Origin: Megaleporinus macrocephalus
Lineage: Eukaryota > Chordata > Actinopteri > Characiformes > Anostomidae
Direction: 5' to 3'
DNA: 64,000 nucleotides
NCBI GenBank assembly: GCA_021613375.1
Contig: CM038716.1
Span: forward strand, 8,600,491-8,664,490
This document shows, piece after piece, positions 51,895 through 64,000 of the stretch. The translations under genes and the position numbers were made by a program. The notes beneath the pieces are model-generated. The model searched no databases, was not told the origin of the DNA, and saw only the letters and a list, made by a program, of their open reading frames with translations. Each line of letters begins with the position of its first letter. Position 1 is the stretch's first letter.

Positions 51895-53075
51895 TTCTGT
51901 TTTGGCTCCTGCCAGCAGAGGGCGACCCCGGTGAGGCACGACTGTTCCTGGAAACTTCAAGACCCAGAATTTATAAGGCCAATCAGTGCCAACTGGTTAA
52001 ACCTGCTGGAACATCTACATAAGGCTGTGACAATTGCCCTCCACTGTCACACCTTTGTAGAGGGGTACGGTACTTAGCAAAAAATAACAAAGACAAAGAA
52101 AAGAAAACTAAACTCAAAAGAAAAAAGAAAACTTAAAGAAAATTCAAAGAAAAGAAAAGAAAACTCAAAGAAAATAAATAAAATAAAACTCAAAGAAAAG
52201 AAAATAAAACTCAAAGAAAAGAAAACTCAAAGAAAATAAAACTCAAAGAAAATAAAACTCAAAGAAAAGAAAACTCAAAGAAAAGAAAACTCAAAGAAAA
52301 GAAATAAAAGAAAATTCAAAGAAAAGAAAAATCAAAGAAAATAAAATAAAACTGAAAGAAAAAATTCAAAGAAAATAAAATAAAACTGAAAGAAAAGAAA
52401 TAAAAGAAAACTGAAAGAAAATAAATAAAAGAAAACTGAAAGAAAATAAATAAAAGAAAACTGAAAGAAAATAAATAAAAGAAAACTCAAAAAAAGAAAA
52501 CTCAAAGAAAATAAATAAAAGAAAACTCAAAGAAAATAAATAAAAGAAAACTCAAAAAAAGAAAACTCAAAGAAAATAAATAAAAGAAAACTCAAAGAAA
52601 ACTCAAAAAAAAGAAAACTCAAACAAAATAAAAGAAAACTCAAACAAAATAAAATTCAAAGAAAATAAAACTCAAAGAAAAGAAATAAAAGAAAACTCAA
52701 AGAAAAGAAAACACAAAAAAGAAAGGAAAAGTTTAAACAGCTCAGTGACTAAAAGGAAAAAGAAAGGAAAGAAGGAGAAATAATCAAATAAAAAGGGAAT
52801 GAATTTGGCCTCTAGTGAGGTTGTTCTCTTCTCCTCGCTCTCGAGGTATTCTGGTTCTTCTCTGTCTGTTTCTGAAACTCTCTTTTGTTTGTTTGCCGCC
52901 ATCTTGGCTTTTCCTACATTTGTCCTTTTCCCGCCTTTTTTCTCTCCTGCGTTTCTGGGGTGTTTCAGTGCTCCCTCAGTGGCGCAACAGTAACTCGCTC
53001 AGCTAACAAACCTAAGGTGGCTGCTTTAATCCCAACTCCGCCACTACAAACAAAGCACAAGCACATCTAATCCCC
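51895..53075 (+). mobile_element. Composite repeat with internal A-rich minisatellite, copy B
   Basis: The same order of modules as 34905-36110: GCCAGCAGAGGGCGACCC..CACCTTTGTAGAGGGGT, then about 650 bp of AAACTCAAAGAAAATAAA-type array (52080-52740), then a T-rich part with TTTTCCCGCCTTTTTTC, then a tRNA-like end (CAGTGGCGCAACAGT, TGGCTGCTTTAATCCC). The internal array uses a different unit from copy A (ACTCAAAG against GTCAGTAA). Confidence 0.6.
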
Positions 53076-53079
53076 TTTA

Positions 53080-53787
53080 TAAGTTTATTACTTATAAGAA
53101 ATATTTTAATTCACCTTATATTTGGCTGTCTTGAGTTTATTAAAACCCTCTCTCAGGCTTCCCTTCTGCACCTGGGTCCGCCCCCTCGACCGTCCCGTGA
53201 TGGTAGTATAATGTAAGGAAACAATAATCCGGCACATAATCCAGTCGATTTGTGTTCAAACAAAAATTAATTATTTAATTATTTAATTTCATTCAGACGT
53301 TCTATCAGAATGTTTGCAAATGAGACGGAAAACCTTTATGAAGCTGAAAGAACATCTGTGGCACCATTTTTAAAAGTGTTGTCAGGAATATCATAGTACC
53401 TGCAGTAATAATAACGATTAGGAAACAGAAGAAATACCTGAGGAGGGGGTTAGTAATCCAATCCCACGCCCACATTCACTCCACACCTGTCACTGTGAAC
53501 ACTATCTGGTATCTGATCATACATCAGAGCTCAGGACCTCCAGAGAGCTACTGATCTCTGAGCAGAGATAAATACAGGACTGTAATTATTAGTTCTGTTA
53601 ATAAGGTTCTGCTTGTGTTTCAATTCTGATAGTGACCTGATTTTTATTGTTCTATTGGACGGAATGTAAAGGGTTAAAACTGGAAAACTGGCCAATCAGG
53701 GTGAGGTTTTTCTGTTGTATCTAAGTAGATGTAGCTAATGGTCAGATCTTAGAAAAGATCTAATATGGCATGTGTATATAATTTTAT

Positions 53788-53831
<44 letters not shown>

Positions 53832-54390
53832 CTAGTTACTAGCACCACTGTAATCAATACCCATGTTAGAAATGGACATCAGCAGCAGCAGCAGCTTTGA
53901 AACCAGGTAAACTATTTGCTACTATATATCATTGCTGTCCAATGAAAAACATGCATCTCAATTTTTGAGTTTTTCTACATCATTTGAACACGCCAATGTC
54001 TCCAAAATAGCTTGGAGAAATTCTGGTTCTTTAAGTCCTTACCTGATAAATAAGTGTATTTACACCAGTAAGAACAGCAGATCTGATTAGAACAGATGTA
54101 GATAATCAGACATACAGTACAAAGTAACATGAATATGTTATTGTGAGAGAAGTAGATCAGATCTTGATCCAGTTTGAAGAACAAAGTTAGGTTCCAGATT
54201 TCTCCTGGACGCCCCAGACATTGTATGAATGTGTTCAGTTCCTTCAGCAGTAATCTTGATTTAGCTTAATGAAGTACTGAGCAGTCAAAGCAGGTATTAG
54301 ATGAGAACTGATAATAATACTGGGTACTGAGCAAAAATAGCTTTTCTGGAAAAATAGCCTTTTAAATATAATATAAATATACAATAATAA

Positions 54391-54437
<47 letters not shown>

Positions 54438-54455
54438 TAATTTCATGCCCATCAC
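53080..54455. other. No gene seen; two (TA)n runs
   Basis: AT-rich sequence with (TA)n at about 53793-53828 and 54395-54430. No supported exon. Confidence 0.35.
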
Positions 54456-54630
54456 TTTTAGCTCAGCGAACACTAATAAGTGGAACTCCGTATCCCAGAA
54501 GTTGGACTTTGTCCTTACAGCTCAAAGTGAAGGTCAGTGTGCTCATATACACACATACAGAATTCTAAAGTCTGTCCATCCGTAAGTGACTGGACACGTG
54601 TGGACAGTGATACCGCCTGGACCTACGGGG

Positions 54631-54964
54631 TATAAAGGTGAGGGTGTGTTGATCCTGTTCTCGGCAGCGTCTACTCCCCGACTGCGCTGTAAGAGGAGCA
54701 CGCAGCGCGGCGGCCACTTAATAATTTACAGGACGAAGCTGATTGGCTACGGTCGTCCTCCACACCTGCCGCAGACACAGAGGAGGAGTACTGGCTCCCG
54801 TCACTACCCGCGTCCTTCATCCTGCTCGTCTTACAGGGAGAAGAAGATACGATAGCTGTGCAGGTTGGACGGATGTTTGCTTGTGAAGCACCTTGTAGAT
54901 GCTTGTTTGGTGGACAGCGCTCACCGCGGCCAGGTAACTCCAGAGTCAGCTCACCTGTCGAGAG
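54631..54964 (+). promoter_or_regulatory. Possible tomt promoter and non-coding first exon
   Basis: TATAAAGG at 54631 is followed by GC-rich sequence and a strong donor GAG|GTAAGTG (exon edge at 54964). The tomt coding exon begins with an acceptor (GGTTGCAG|GTCC) at about 59137 and 15 bases of leader, so it needs an upstream non-coding exon. This is the best-looking candidate I see. The link is inference. Confidence 0.3.
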
Positions 54965-54999
54965 GTAAGTGGGCTCCACGGTGTACAGCTCAGTTTGGT

Positions 55000-56625
55000 G
55001 TTTTATTAGCAGTAGAACTTCAGTAGGACCCTATTGCATAACCCAGAACACGCATGCTCTCGTTATTCAGGACTTCACACAGGACGTCAGATGTTATGAC
55101 CATCAGCAGTAAGCCTGATATATAACAGTGATATATAACACTGAACACACTGCTATAACACTGCAGTATATAAAGAAAAAGATTCCAATACACAATATTA
55201 ATAGGAATAATATTTATAATATAAAAAAGGATACTTTGTAAAGAATAAGCCACACTTTTTCTGCTTTGGTGGTCTTCGGTGGTCTCCTGCAGGGCTTGCT
55301 GATGGTCGAAGGATGGATGACCAACCTTCAAATGTGATAAAAATTATATTTGTCTTTGTTTAAATGTGATGTTTGCTCATATACTCTAGATTCTATATTG
55401 ATAACTGACTCAGAATTTATATTAATTGGGGGGGGGACGTGGGGGCAGGTCTGTAACTTGTATTATAAATTGAAAATATGCATTAATGGTTGTGCAGCTT
55501 AAGCACTACGAGGAACCAATGTAATGAATAAACGAAGAGTATAGAAGTACGGGTCAGTGTGTTTGGGTTGTAGGTTTAATGAAAAGTAATGGAACTCTAT
55601 GGGGGAAATAAAGGGGATGGAAAAAAAACAACAAACAGAAGATTGCGGGTCGAACCAATACTGCAGTCGTGGTCGGGGGTCTGCCCTGAGTCAGTGTATG
55701 CGAAACGGTGTGTGTCGGTCGAGCAGAAGTTCAGTAGATTAGCGTGCACTTTTCTATCCTATTCATTCTCTATGGGAAAAAATTACGGAAAATATCTCTC
55801 GTTTTCCAGAATCTGTGCATTCGATCAAAAAGCTGTATATAAGCTTGAATCACACAATCAGACCGGACACTCTGGAGTTGGAACGGTTTTGAAAGGGTTC
55901 TTTTGAATGGTGAAATTGGTTCAGACCAATTTCAGGAGCATGTGGTTCTGCTACTGCTACAAACAGTTCTATATGGAAGCACTGTCTTCACTGAACCCTT
56001 AAAGTCTTTAAGAGAATAAAAACTTTTTAAAATTTTCTATTTTTCTAAATCTAATGATAACTCAGTCGTGACTTAAAGGTCAGTGATTACTGAAATGACC
56101 GGCAGGTTGTTTGACGCATGTGAAAACATTGAAATCAGCCTTGGCTGTGTGTTTACATCCTGAAACTCATTTTTCACAACTATAGTGCAAACTTAGCGGC
56201 TGTGTTTGGTGAAGACATTGCAGCTGATCTGACCAGAGCACCTCAGTAGAGCTTTATACTGTCAGTGTAATTTTACAGTAGGTCCAGATGCCTGTTGAGT
56301 GGTCAGTGTAGCTGGCTGGACCCGAACACAGTGCATGGCTGTTGTTGTAGGTAATGCTGTCTCTGGTTACTCCTGCCTGATATAGGCTCGGGCTCTGGCT
56401 CAATTGGAACGGCAATGCTCAAGATCCACTGAAGCACTGTTGTCTTAACACTGGATCATTTATATGCTGTCAGTTTGTAGAGAATCAACACTCTCTGGAT
56501 CTGCGGGGCTGACCGGGGTGTGAGCTTAGACTCTGAGCTCAATTTGATTCTGCATAGTCATCATTTGAGAAATACTCAGCCTTTCTATGACAGAATAACG
56601 CAGAGAAACTGGTTCATGTGTTTAT
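55000..56625. other. No gene seen
   Basis: Includes a 105-codon open frame at 55589-55906 (RVEPILQSWSGVCPES) with no recognisable motif and no splice context. I take it as chance or repeat-derived. Confidence 0.35.
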
Positions 56626-56632
56626 TACAGCA

Positions 56633-58115
56633 GAGTTAATCACTGTAATGGTCAGAGTTGAACACTGTAATGGTCAGAGTTGAACACTGTAATGGTCAGA
56701 GTTGATCGCTGTAATGGTCAGAGTTGATCGCTGTAATGGTCAGAGTTAATCACTGTAATAGTCAGAGTTGATCACTGTAATAGTCAGAGTTGAACACTGT
56801 AATAGTCAGAGTTGATCACTGTAATAGTCAGAGTTGATCACTTTAATAGTCAGAGTTCATCACTGTAATGGTCAGAGTTGATCGCTGTAATGGACAGAAT
56901 TGATTACTGTAATAGTCAAAGTTGATCACTGTAATGTTCAGAGTTGATCGCTGTAATGGTCGGAGTTGATCGCTGTAATGGTCAGAGTTGATCACTGTAA
57001 TAGTCAGAGTTGATCGCTGTAATGGTCGGAGTTGATCGCTGTAATGGTCAGAGTTGATCGCTGCAATGGTCAGAGTTGATCACTGTAATGGTCAGGGTTG
57101 ATCGCTGTAATTGTCAGAGTTGATCACTGTAATGGTCAGGGTTGATCACTAATAGTCAGAGTTGATCGCTGTAATGGTCAGAGTTGATCACTGTAATGGT
57201 CAGAGTTGATCGCTGTAATGGTCAGAGTTGATCGCTGCAATGGTCAGAGTTGATCACTGTAATGGTCAGGGTTGATCGCTGTAATTGTCAGAGTTGATCA
57301 CTGTAATGGTCAGAGTTGATCGCTGTAATGGTCAGAGTTGATCGCTGCAATGGTCAGAGTTGATCACTGTAATGGTCAGGGTTGATCGCTGTAATTGTCA
57401 GAGTTGATCACTGTAATGGTCAGAGTTGATCACTAATAGTCAGAGTTGATCACTGTAATGGTCAGAGTTGATCACTGTAATGGTAAGAGTTGATCACTGT
57501 AATGGTAAGAGTTGATCACTGTAATAGTCAGAGTTGATCACTGTAATAGTCAGAGTTGATCACTAATAGTCAGAGTTGATCGCTGTAATGGTCAGAGTTG
57601 ATCACTAATAGTCAGAGTTGATCGCTGTAATGGTCGGAGTTGATCACTAATAGTCAGAGTTGATCGCTGTAATGGTTAGATTGATCACAGTAATAGTCAG
57701 AGTTGATCACTGTAAAGGTCAGAGTTGATCACTGTAATGGTCAGAATTGATCACTGTAATGGTCATAGTTGATCACTAATAGTCAGAGTTGATCACTGTA
57801 ATGGTCAGAGTTGATCACTAATAGTCAGAGTTGATCACTGTAATGGTCAGAGTTGATGACTGTAATGGTCAGAGTTGATCACTGTAATGGTCAGAGTTGA
57901 TGACTGTAATAGTCAGAGTTGATCACTGTAATGGTCAGAGTTGATGACTAATAGTCAGAGTTGATCACTGTAATGGACAGAGTTCAACACTGTAATGGTC
58001 AGAGTTGATCACTGTAATGGTTAGAGTTGATTACTGTTATGGTCAGAGTTGATCACTGTAATAGAGTTGATGACTGTAATGGTGAGAGTTGAACACTGTG
58101 ATGGTTGGAGTTGCT
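56633..58115. repeat. 22-bp minisatellite
   Basis: About 67 copies of GAGTTGATCACTGTAATGGT plus CA, with deletions of GTAA or AATG and CACT/CGCT variants. A block of about 120 bp (TGCAATGG to TAATTGTC) is repeated three times in tandem at 57060-57400. Each unit carries TGATCA, as does the array at 46-48 kb. Confidence 0.96.
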
Positions 58116-58117
58116 GG

Positions 58118-58545
58118 AGTTGCTAAGTAAACTGGTCCAGAAGGCAGCAGCTGGGATCCTAACAAACACTAAACAGATCGCAGATCAGTCCTGTTTTAAA
58201 GAGATGCACTGACTACCTGTATCTTTTAGACCAGACTTTAAACTTCTGTACTTGTCTATAAACTTTAAATAATCTAGAACCTGATACATCACAGAACGTC
58301 TCTCTGTTTATGTTCCAGCTGCTGATCTTAGATCTGCAGATACTGACCTTCTGTAGAAACACCTTCAGTAACATACAGAGAACCTGGAGAGACTCTTTCA
58401 GCTCTTCTGCTTCTAAACTGTGGAGCTCAGTCCAGCTTCTATTAGACAGTCGAGCTCAGAGTCACTTTTAATACACAGTTAATACACAGTTAATACACTC
58501 CTCTCTTAAACTCAGCACTTAATTTAAACTTTAACATGTTGAACT
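58118..58545 (+). mobile_element. Decayed LINE, C-terminal reverse transcriptase region
   Basis: Broken translation gives LVQKAAAGILTNTK, LPVSFRPDFKLLYLSINFK and VPAADLRSADTDLL. These match in order the C-terminal tail of fish L2/Rex-type LINE ORF2 (QNAAARLLT, LHWLPV..R..FK, SLRSSD). Several stops show it is dead. Confidence 0.75.
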
Positions 58546-59151
58546 TTGACTAGACTCAGTTTAGGTTATAACTGATGAAAACTGTCTGTGTCTTCATTCC
58601 GTTGGTATGAAAAGTCCTCTATAAATATTAGAAAGCTCTCACACTGCTAGTAAAACCAGTACAGACCACTGTTTTGGATGCTGGTATGCTGGCTAAACCA
58701 GCTAAACCAGCAGAAGACCAGCATAAACCAGCTTAGACCAGCATGAAATCACTGTAGCTGGACAGACATGCTTGTTTTGGCCAACAGAGGGCGCTACTGA
58801 CCCCTTGTACCACTTGCTGGACTAGTTTTAGAGCACTCTGCTGTGTAAAAATCCACCAGAAGTGTTTAATGAGTCCACAACACTTGATACAGAGTATATT
58901 ATATGTTTATATTCAGCTTGTAGCTGCACAGCTGCCTAACTAACATTCAGACCACAGTTTGTGAGTAGAAGCAGAGAAGAAACTCGACCCCTGTCCAAAG
59001 AAAAATATGTATCTCTATTTTTGTTGATATTTATTTTTCTATATCATTTGAACACGACGGCTGTCACAGAACTGAGTAATGTTTTCCTCCTCGTCTCCTG
59101 TAAAGCTACTACTGTTTGCCCTGTTGTGGGTTGCAGGTCCAGCCCATAGCT

Positions 59152-61792
59152 ATGGTCTCTCCAGCCATCGCCTTGGCCTTCTTACCGCTGCTGCTGACGC
59201 TGATCATCCGGTACCGGTACTACTTTGTGCTGTTCTACCGGGCGGTGCTGGTGCGCTGGGTGCAAGACTGGTTGACTGGGATCAGCAGGGAGGAGCGAGT
59301 GTACCAGTACATCCTGACACACGCCACTCCGGGAGACCCCGACAGCATCCTGGACACCTTTGACCAGTGGTGCAGCAAAGTGGAGTTCATCAGCCATATA
59401 GGGCCTAAGAAAGGTCAACACACACACACACACAGGCCTGGAATCTAGAATAGGCTCTCTCTAGAGAAGGGGAGTGGGTAGATCGCCCTCTGCTGTTCAT
59501 ACTGAATGACATTCCCAAACATTCTGCACCAGGATGTAAAGAGTCATTCAGAGTGGTTTAGTGTGAAATGCTCTGTTCTGAATAGAAACCTTATAAAGCT
59601 ACACACTTATAAATGGTTCCACTTATAAATGGTTCCATTTGGCTGGTAGTGTATCTAAAACGTTTGGCTGGTAGTGTATCTAAAACGTTTGGCTGGTAGT
59701 GTATCTAAAACGTTTGGCTGGTAGTGTATCTAAAACGTTTGGCTGGTAGTGTATCTAAAACGTTTGGCTGGTAGTGTATCTAAAACGTTTGACTGGTAGT
59801 GTACTAAACCGTTTGACTGGTAGTGAATCTAAAACGTTTGACTGGTAGTGTACTAAAACGTTTGGCTGGTAGTGAATCTAAAACGTTTGACTGGTAGTGT
59901 ATCTAAAACGTTTGACTGGTAGTGTATCTAAAACGTTTGACTGGTAGTGTACTAAAACGTTTGGCTGGTAGTGTATCTAAAACGTTTGACTGGTAGTGTA
60001 TCTAAAACGTTTGGTTGGTAGTGTATCTAAAACGTTTGACTGGTAGTGTATCTAAAACGTTTGACTGGTAGTGTATCTAAAACGTTTGGCTGGTAGTGTA
60101 TCTAAAACGTTTGACTGGTAGTGTACTAAAACGTTTGGCTGGTAGTGTATCTAAAACGTTTGACTGGTAGTGTACTAAAACGTTTGGCTGGTAATGTATC
60201 TAAAACGTTTGGCTGGTAGTGTATCTAAAACGTTTGTCTGATAGTGTACTAAAACGTTTGGCTGGTAGTGTATCTAAAACGTTTGGCTGGTAGTGTATCT
60301 AAAACGTTTGGCTGGTAGTGTATCTAAAACGTTTGACTGGTAGTGTACTAAACCGTTTGACTGGTACTGTATCTAAAACGTTTGACTGGTAGTGTATCTA
60401 AAACGTTTGACTGGTAGTGTATCTAAAACGTTTGACTGGTAGTGTACTAAAACGTTTGGCTGGTAGTGTATCTAAAACGTTTGGTTGGTAGTGTATCTAA
60501 AACGTTTGACTGGTAGTGTATCTAAAACGTTTGGTTGGTAGTGTATCTAAAACGTTTGACTGGTAGTGTATCTAAAACGTTTGTCTGATAGTGTACTAAA
60601 ACGTTTGGTTGGTAGTGTATCTAAAACGTTTGACTGGTAGTGTATCTAAAACGTTTGTCTGATAGTGTACTAAAACGTTTGTCTGGTAGTGTATCTAAAA
60701 CGTTTGTCTGGTAGTGTACTAAAACGTTTGTCTGGTAGTGTACTAAAACGTTTGTCTGGTAGTGTACTAAAACGTTTGACTGGTAGTGTATCTAAAACGT
60801 TTGGCTGGTAATGTATCTAAAACGTTTGGCTGGTAGTGTATCTAAAACGTTTGACTGGTAGTGTATCTAAAACGTTTGTCTGGTAGTGTACTAAAACGTT
60901 TGGCTGGTAGTGTATCTAAAACGTTTGGCTGGTAGTGTACAAAAACGTTTGGCTGGTAGTGTATCTAAAACGTTTGTCTGGTAGTGTATCTAAAACGTTT
61001 GACTGGTAGTGTACTAAACCGTTTGACTGGTAGTGTATCTAAAACGTTTGACTGGTAGTGTATCTAAAACGTTTGACTGGTAGTGTATCTAAAACGTTTG
61101 ACTGGTAGTGTACTAAAACGTTTGGCTGGTAGTGTATCTAAAACGTTTGACTGGTAGTGTATTTAAAACGTTTGACTGGTAGTGTATCTAAAACGTTTGG
61201 CTGGTAGTGTATTTAAAACGTTTGGCTGGTAGTGTATCTAAAACGTTTGGCTGGTAGTGTACTAAAACGTTTGACTGGTAGTGTACTAAAACGTTTGACT
61301 GGTAGTGTATCTAAAACGTTTGGCTGGTAGTGTATCTAAAACGTTTGTCTGGTAGTGTATCTAAAACGTTTGACTGGTAGTGTATCTAAAACGTTTGACT
61401 GGTAGTGATTTAAAACGTTTGGCTGGTAGTGTATTTAAAACGTTTGGCTGGTAGTGTATCTAAAACGTTTGACTGGTAGTGTATCTAAAACGTTTGTCTG
61501 GTAGTGTACTAAAACGTTTGACTGGTAGTGTATCTAAAACGTTTGACTGGTAGTGATTTAAAACGTTTGACTGGTAGTGTATCTAAAACGTTTGGCTGGT
61601 AGTGTATCTAAAACGTTTGGCTGGTAGTGATCTAAAACGTTTGGCTGGTAGTGTATCTAAAACGTTTGGCTGGTAGTGTATCTGAAACGTTTAGCTGGTA
61701 GTGTATATATAAACCATCTTCTCTTTTAATGTAAGTCAGTGCAACCAAGCTATTTTTGACCATTTTTATTGGTCCTTTCATAATGAAATCCT

Positions 61793-61833
<41 letters not shown>

Positions 61834-63538
61834 CTTTTTTATGAAAAGTGTTCAGCCTAAAATATATTTGTATGGCGGAGGGATACATGCAGGGTGATGT
61901 GAGGCAAAATAGCCCCAAAAGAAAAACGTAGACATTTTCAGGTCTTTCCCCCGATTTTGCCATCAGCAACATTTCATATAAACCCAGAAGACACGTGTAG
62001 GTTCACTGGTGGGTTTGATAGTGAATACAATGTGTATAATTGTTTTAGACATTTTGTGTTGTAAACATTATCCAACCACTTCACATTAATCCCAACCTGA
62101 ATCTCTGTTTACATATCATTGATTAATTAATAATTCTCCATTAATAGTTAATTGGAGGTAACGAACACTCAATGTTGGTTTGAACATAACCAGCAGATGG
62201 CGCTGCACCCATATAGTATAAACATACTAGTTCTATTCTAACAGTTTTATTAGAGCCCTGGGTTTCTAGGAAGGCTTTGGGCAGTAGGATGTTTGGCTGA
62301 GCGAATACCCGGCCATACCTGTGTTCACCGTTCAGTTTCAAATGACCTTTATTAACCTGCTAGTGTGTGTCTTTGGACGGCGGTGCTGGTTTGTCTTCTC
62401 TTGATTTATGGTGGGTGTAGATATAAGGAGGTGGACCCGATTAAGTGGACGGTGGGTGTAGGTATAAGGAGGTGGACCCGATTAAGTAAACGGTGGGTGT
62501 ATTTATAAGAAGGTGGACCCGAATAAGTAAACGGTGGGTGTAGATATAAGAAGGTGGACCCGAATAAGTAAACGGTGGGTGTAGATATAAGAAGGTGGAC
62601 CCGATTAAGTGGACAGTGGGCGTAGATATAAGGTGGTGGACCCGATTAAGTGGACGATGGGCGTAGATATAAGGAGATGGACCCGATTAAGTAAACAGTG
62701 GGTGTAGATATGAGGAGGTGGACCCGATTAAGTAAAGGGTGGGTGTAGATATAAGGAGGTGGATCCGATTAAGTAAACGGTGGGTGTAGATATAAGAAGG
62801 TGGACCAGATTAAGTGGACGATGGCCGTAGATATAAGGAGGTGGACCCGATTAAGTAAACGGTGGGTGTAGATATAAGGAGGTGGACCCGATTAAGTAAA
62901 CGGTGGGTGTAGATATAAGAAGGTGGACCAGATTAAGTGGACGATGGCCGTAGATATAAGGAGGTGGACCAGATTAAGTGGACGGTGGGCGTAGATATAA
63001 GGAGGTGGACCAGATTAAGTGGACGGTGGGCGTAGATATAAGGAGGTAGACCCGATTAGGTGGACGGTGGATGTAGATATAAGGAGGTGGACCAGATTAG
63101 GTGGACGGTGGATGTAGATATAAGGAGGTGGACCTGATAAGGTGGACGGTCCCCTTTAGGAGCTGTCCTTGAGAATGTCTTGTGTTCATTGACAGTGAAA
63201 TCAAATATCCATCCTTTGAAGTCAATCAAAGACAACAAGAACTGGTTCCAGTTCTAAAACCGCGTTAAGTATAACATATCTAGAACATATTTTGAGAATC
63301 TGGAGCTGACCCACTCAATCTAGCCTCACCTGTCCACTCAGGTAAGATCCTGGACAGACTGCTGAGGGAACACTGCCCGCTGACGGTGCTAGAGTTGGGC
63401 AGTCACTGTGGCTACACTGCAGTGCGCATCGCCCGCTCCCTCCCGATTGGAGCGCGCCTCTTCTCCGTGGAGATGGACGAGGGCAACGCCAAGGTGACCG
63501 AGAAGATCATCCGGCTGGCAGGGTTCGACGACGACACG
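59152..63538 (+). CDS. tomt: Transmembrane O-methyltransferase, 5' part
   Basis: Two coding exons are in view: 59152-59413 and 63342-63538, joined in phase 1 to give 153 residues. The second ends at the donor ACG|GTGAGG and the gene continues past the window. The protein opens [20 protein letters not shown], a membrane anchor nearly identical to the start of mammalian TOMT (LRTOMT2). It continues with [27 protein letters not shown] and the SAM-binding motif [17 protein letters not shown], then acidic FSVEMDEGN. This is the catechol O-methyltransferase fold. In mammals and zebrafish, loss causes deafness because TMC mechanotransduction channels fail to reach hair bundles. The ATG at 59152 lies 15 bases past an acceptor, so a non-coding exon lies upstream. 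The 3.9-kb intron is mostly two minisatellites. Splice sites and frame are intact. Confidence 0.93.
59638..61707. repeat. 25-bp minisatellite in tomt intron
   Basis: About 83 copies of TATCTAAAACGTTTGGCTGG plus TAGTG, with GGCTGG/GACTGG/GTCTGG and TATCT/TACT variants (25 or 24 bp). Each unit contains the palindrome AACGTT and a CpG. Confidence 0.97.
61797..61830. repeat. (TA)n microsatellite
   Basis: A TA run of about 34 bp. Confidence 0.95.
61831..62400. other. No feature seen (tomt intron)
   Basis: Unique intronic sequence without supported features. Confidence 0.4.
62409..63150. repeat. 41-bp minisatellite in tomt intron
   Basis: About 18 copies of a unit with GGTGGGTGTAGATATAAGGA and GGTGGACCCGATTAAGTAAA. 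The array ends about 190 bases before the acceptor of the second coding exon. Confidence 0.95.
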
Positions 63539-63689
63539 GTGAGGGAGTCAGCATGAACACTACAACACTGTAGAACTTTCAGACTCTGACAAATAATAGA
63601 CTAATAAATTGAACAGTTATTATTATTATATTTAATAATCAGTCATTTATGATCAACTAACTAAACATTTCTGGTAACGGTTCTGCGTC

Positions 63690-64000
63690 CTGAACATCAG
63701 ATTGGAGGAACGTTCCTCCAAACATAACAGCTCCAACTCTGGGATTTTGCTAGGTTTCCCCACATGAACTTCTCACTTCAGGTCCAACGTTTCTATAGGA
63801 TTAAGGTCTGGACTTTGAACTGGTCATTCCAAACATTAACTTGATTCTTCTTTAACCATCTTTGGTAGAACCACTTGTGTGTTCAGGATCATTGTCCTGC
63901 TGCAGGACCCACGTTCTCCTGAGATCCTGTTCCAAAACCTGATACTACCACCACCGTGTTTCACAGATGGGATCAGGTTCTTATACTGGAACGCAGTGGT
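63690..64000 (-). mobile_element. Tc1/mariner fragment, runs off the window
   Basis: On the minus strand the block gives fragments resembling a Tc1-like transposase core (for example QDNDPEHTS followed by broken frames, the counterpart of QDNDPKHTS). It is in the tomt intron after the second coding exon. It is degenerate. Confidence 0.65.

Overview
The window looks like nuclear DNA of a teleost fish. The genes are split by GT-AG introns, the proteins match vertebrate families, and the spaces between them hold Tc1/mariner and hAT transposons, tRNA-derived SINEs, a LINE tail and many micro- and minisatellites. The repeat mix suggests an otophysan (characin, catfish or knifefish), but that is only an impression.

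Four protein genes can be named. kbtbd3 (+, exons at 882-1111, 2817-2982 and 4888-6342) is a complete BTB-BACK-Kelch gene. sln (-, coding 17033-17131) is sarcolipin, a 32-residue SERCA regulator. A secreted frizzled-related protein of the SFRP2 type (+, exons 44974-45529, 48141-48221 and 50197-50528) is complete with three exons. tomt (+, exons 59152-59413 and 63342-63538) is the transmembrane O-methyltransferase of hair cells and runs off the right edge. From memory, KBTBD3 and SLN both lie in human 11q22.3, so this pair looks like conserved synteny. A fifth set of exon-like blocks lies on the minus strand at 33744-42762. I do not recognise the product, and at least one block has an in-frame stop, so it may be a decayed gene.

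Layout: 1-830 minisatellite; 0.9-6.9 kb kbtbd3 with transposon-filled introns; 7-16.5 kb inverted-repeat transposons and two SINEs, each swollen by a 20-bp array; 16.7-18.7 kb sln, whose intron is almost entirely a GA/CT tract; 20-33 kb mostly tandem repeats, including a 3.7-kb CTAGCTAT satellite with a 1,354-bp duplication; 33.7-42.8 kb the unrecognised minus-strand blocks, interrupted by a 2.29-kb hAT element; 45-50.5 kb the sFRP gene with tandem arrays in both introns; 51-58.6 kb repeats, a LINE fragment and a possible tomt promoter; 59-63.5 kb tomt with two arrays in its first coding intron.

About 30% of the window is tandem array by my rough sum, and most of the long open reading frames are products of those arrays. 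The genes are not co-regulated in any visible way and act in different settings: ubiquitin-ligase adaptor, muscle calcium pump regulation, extracellular Wnt modulation and hair-cell mechanotransduction.
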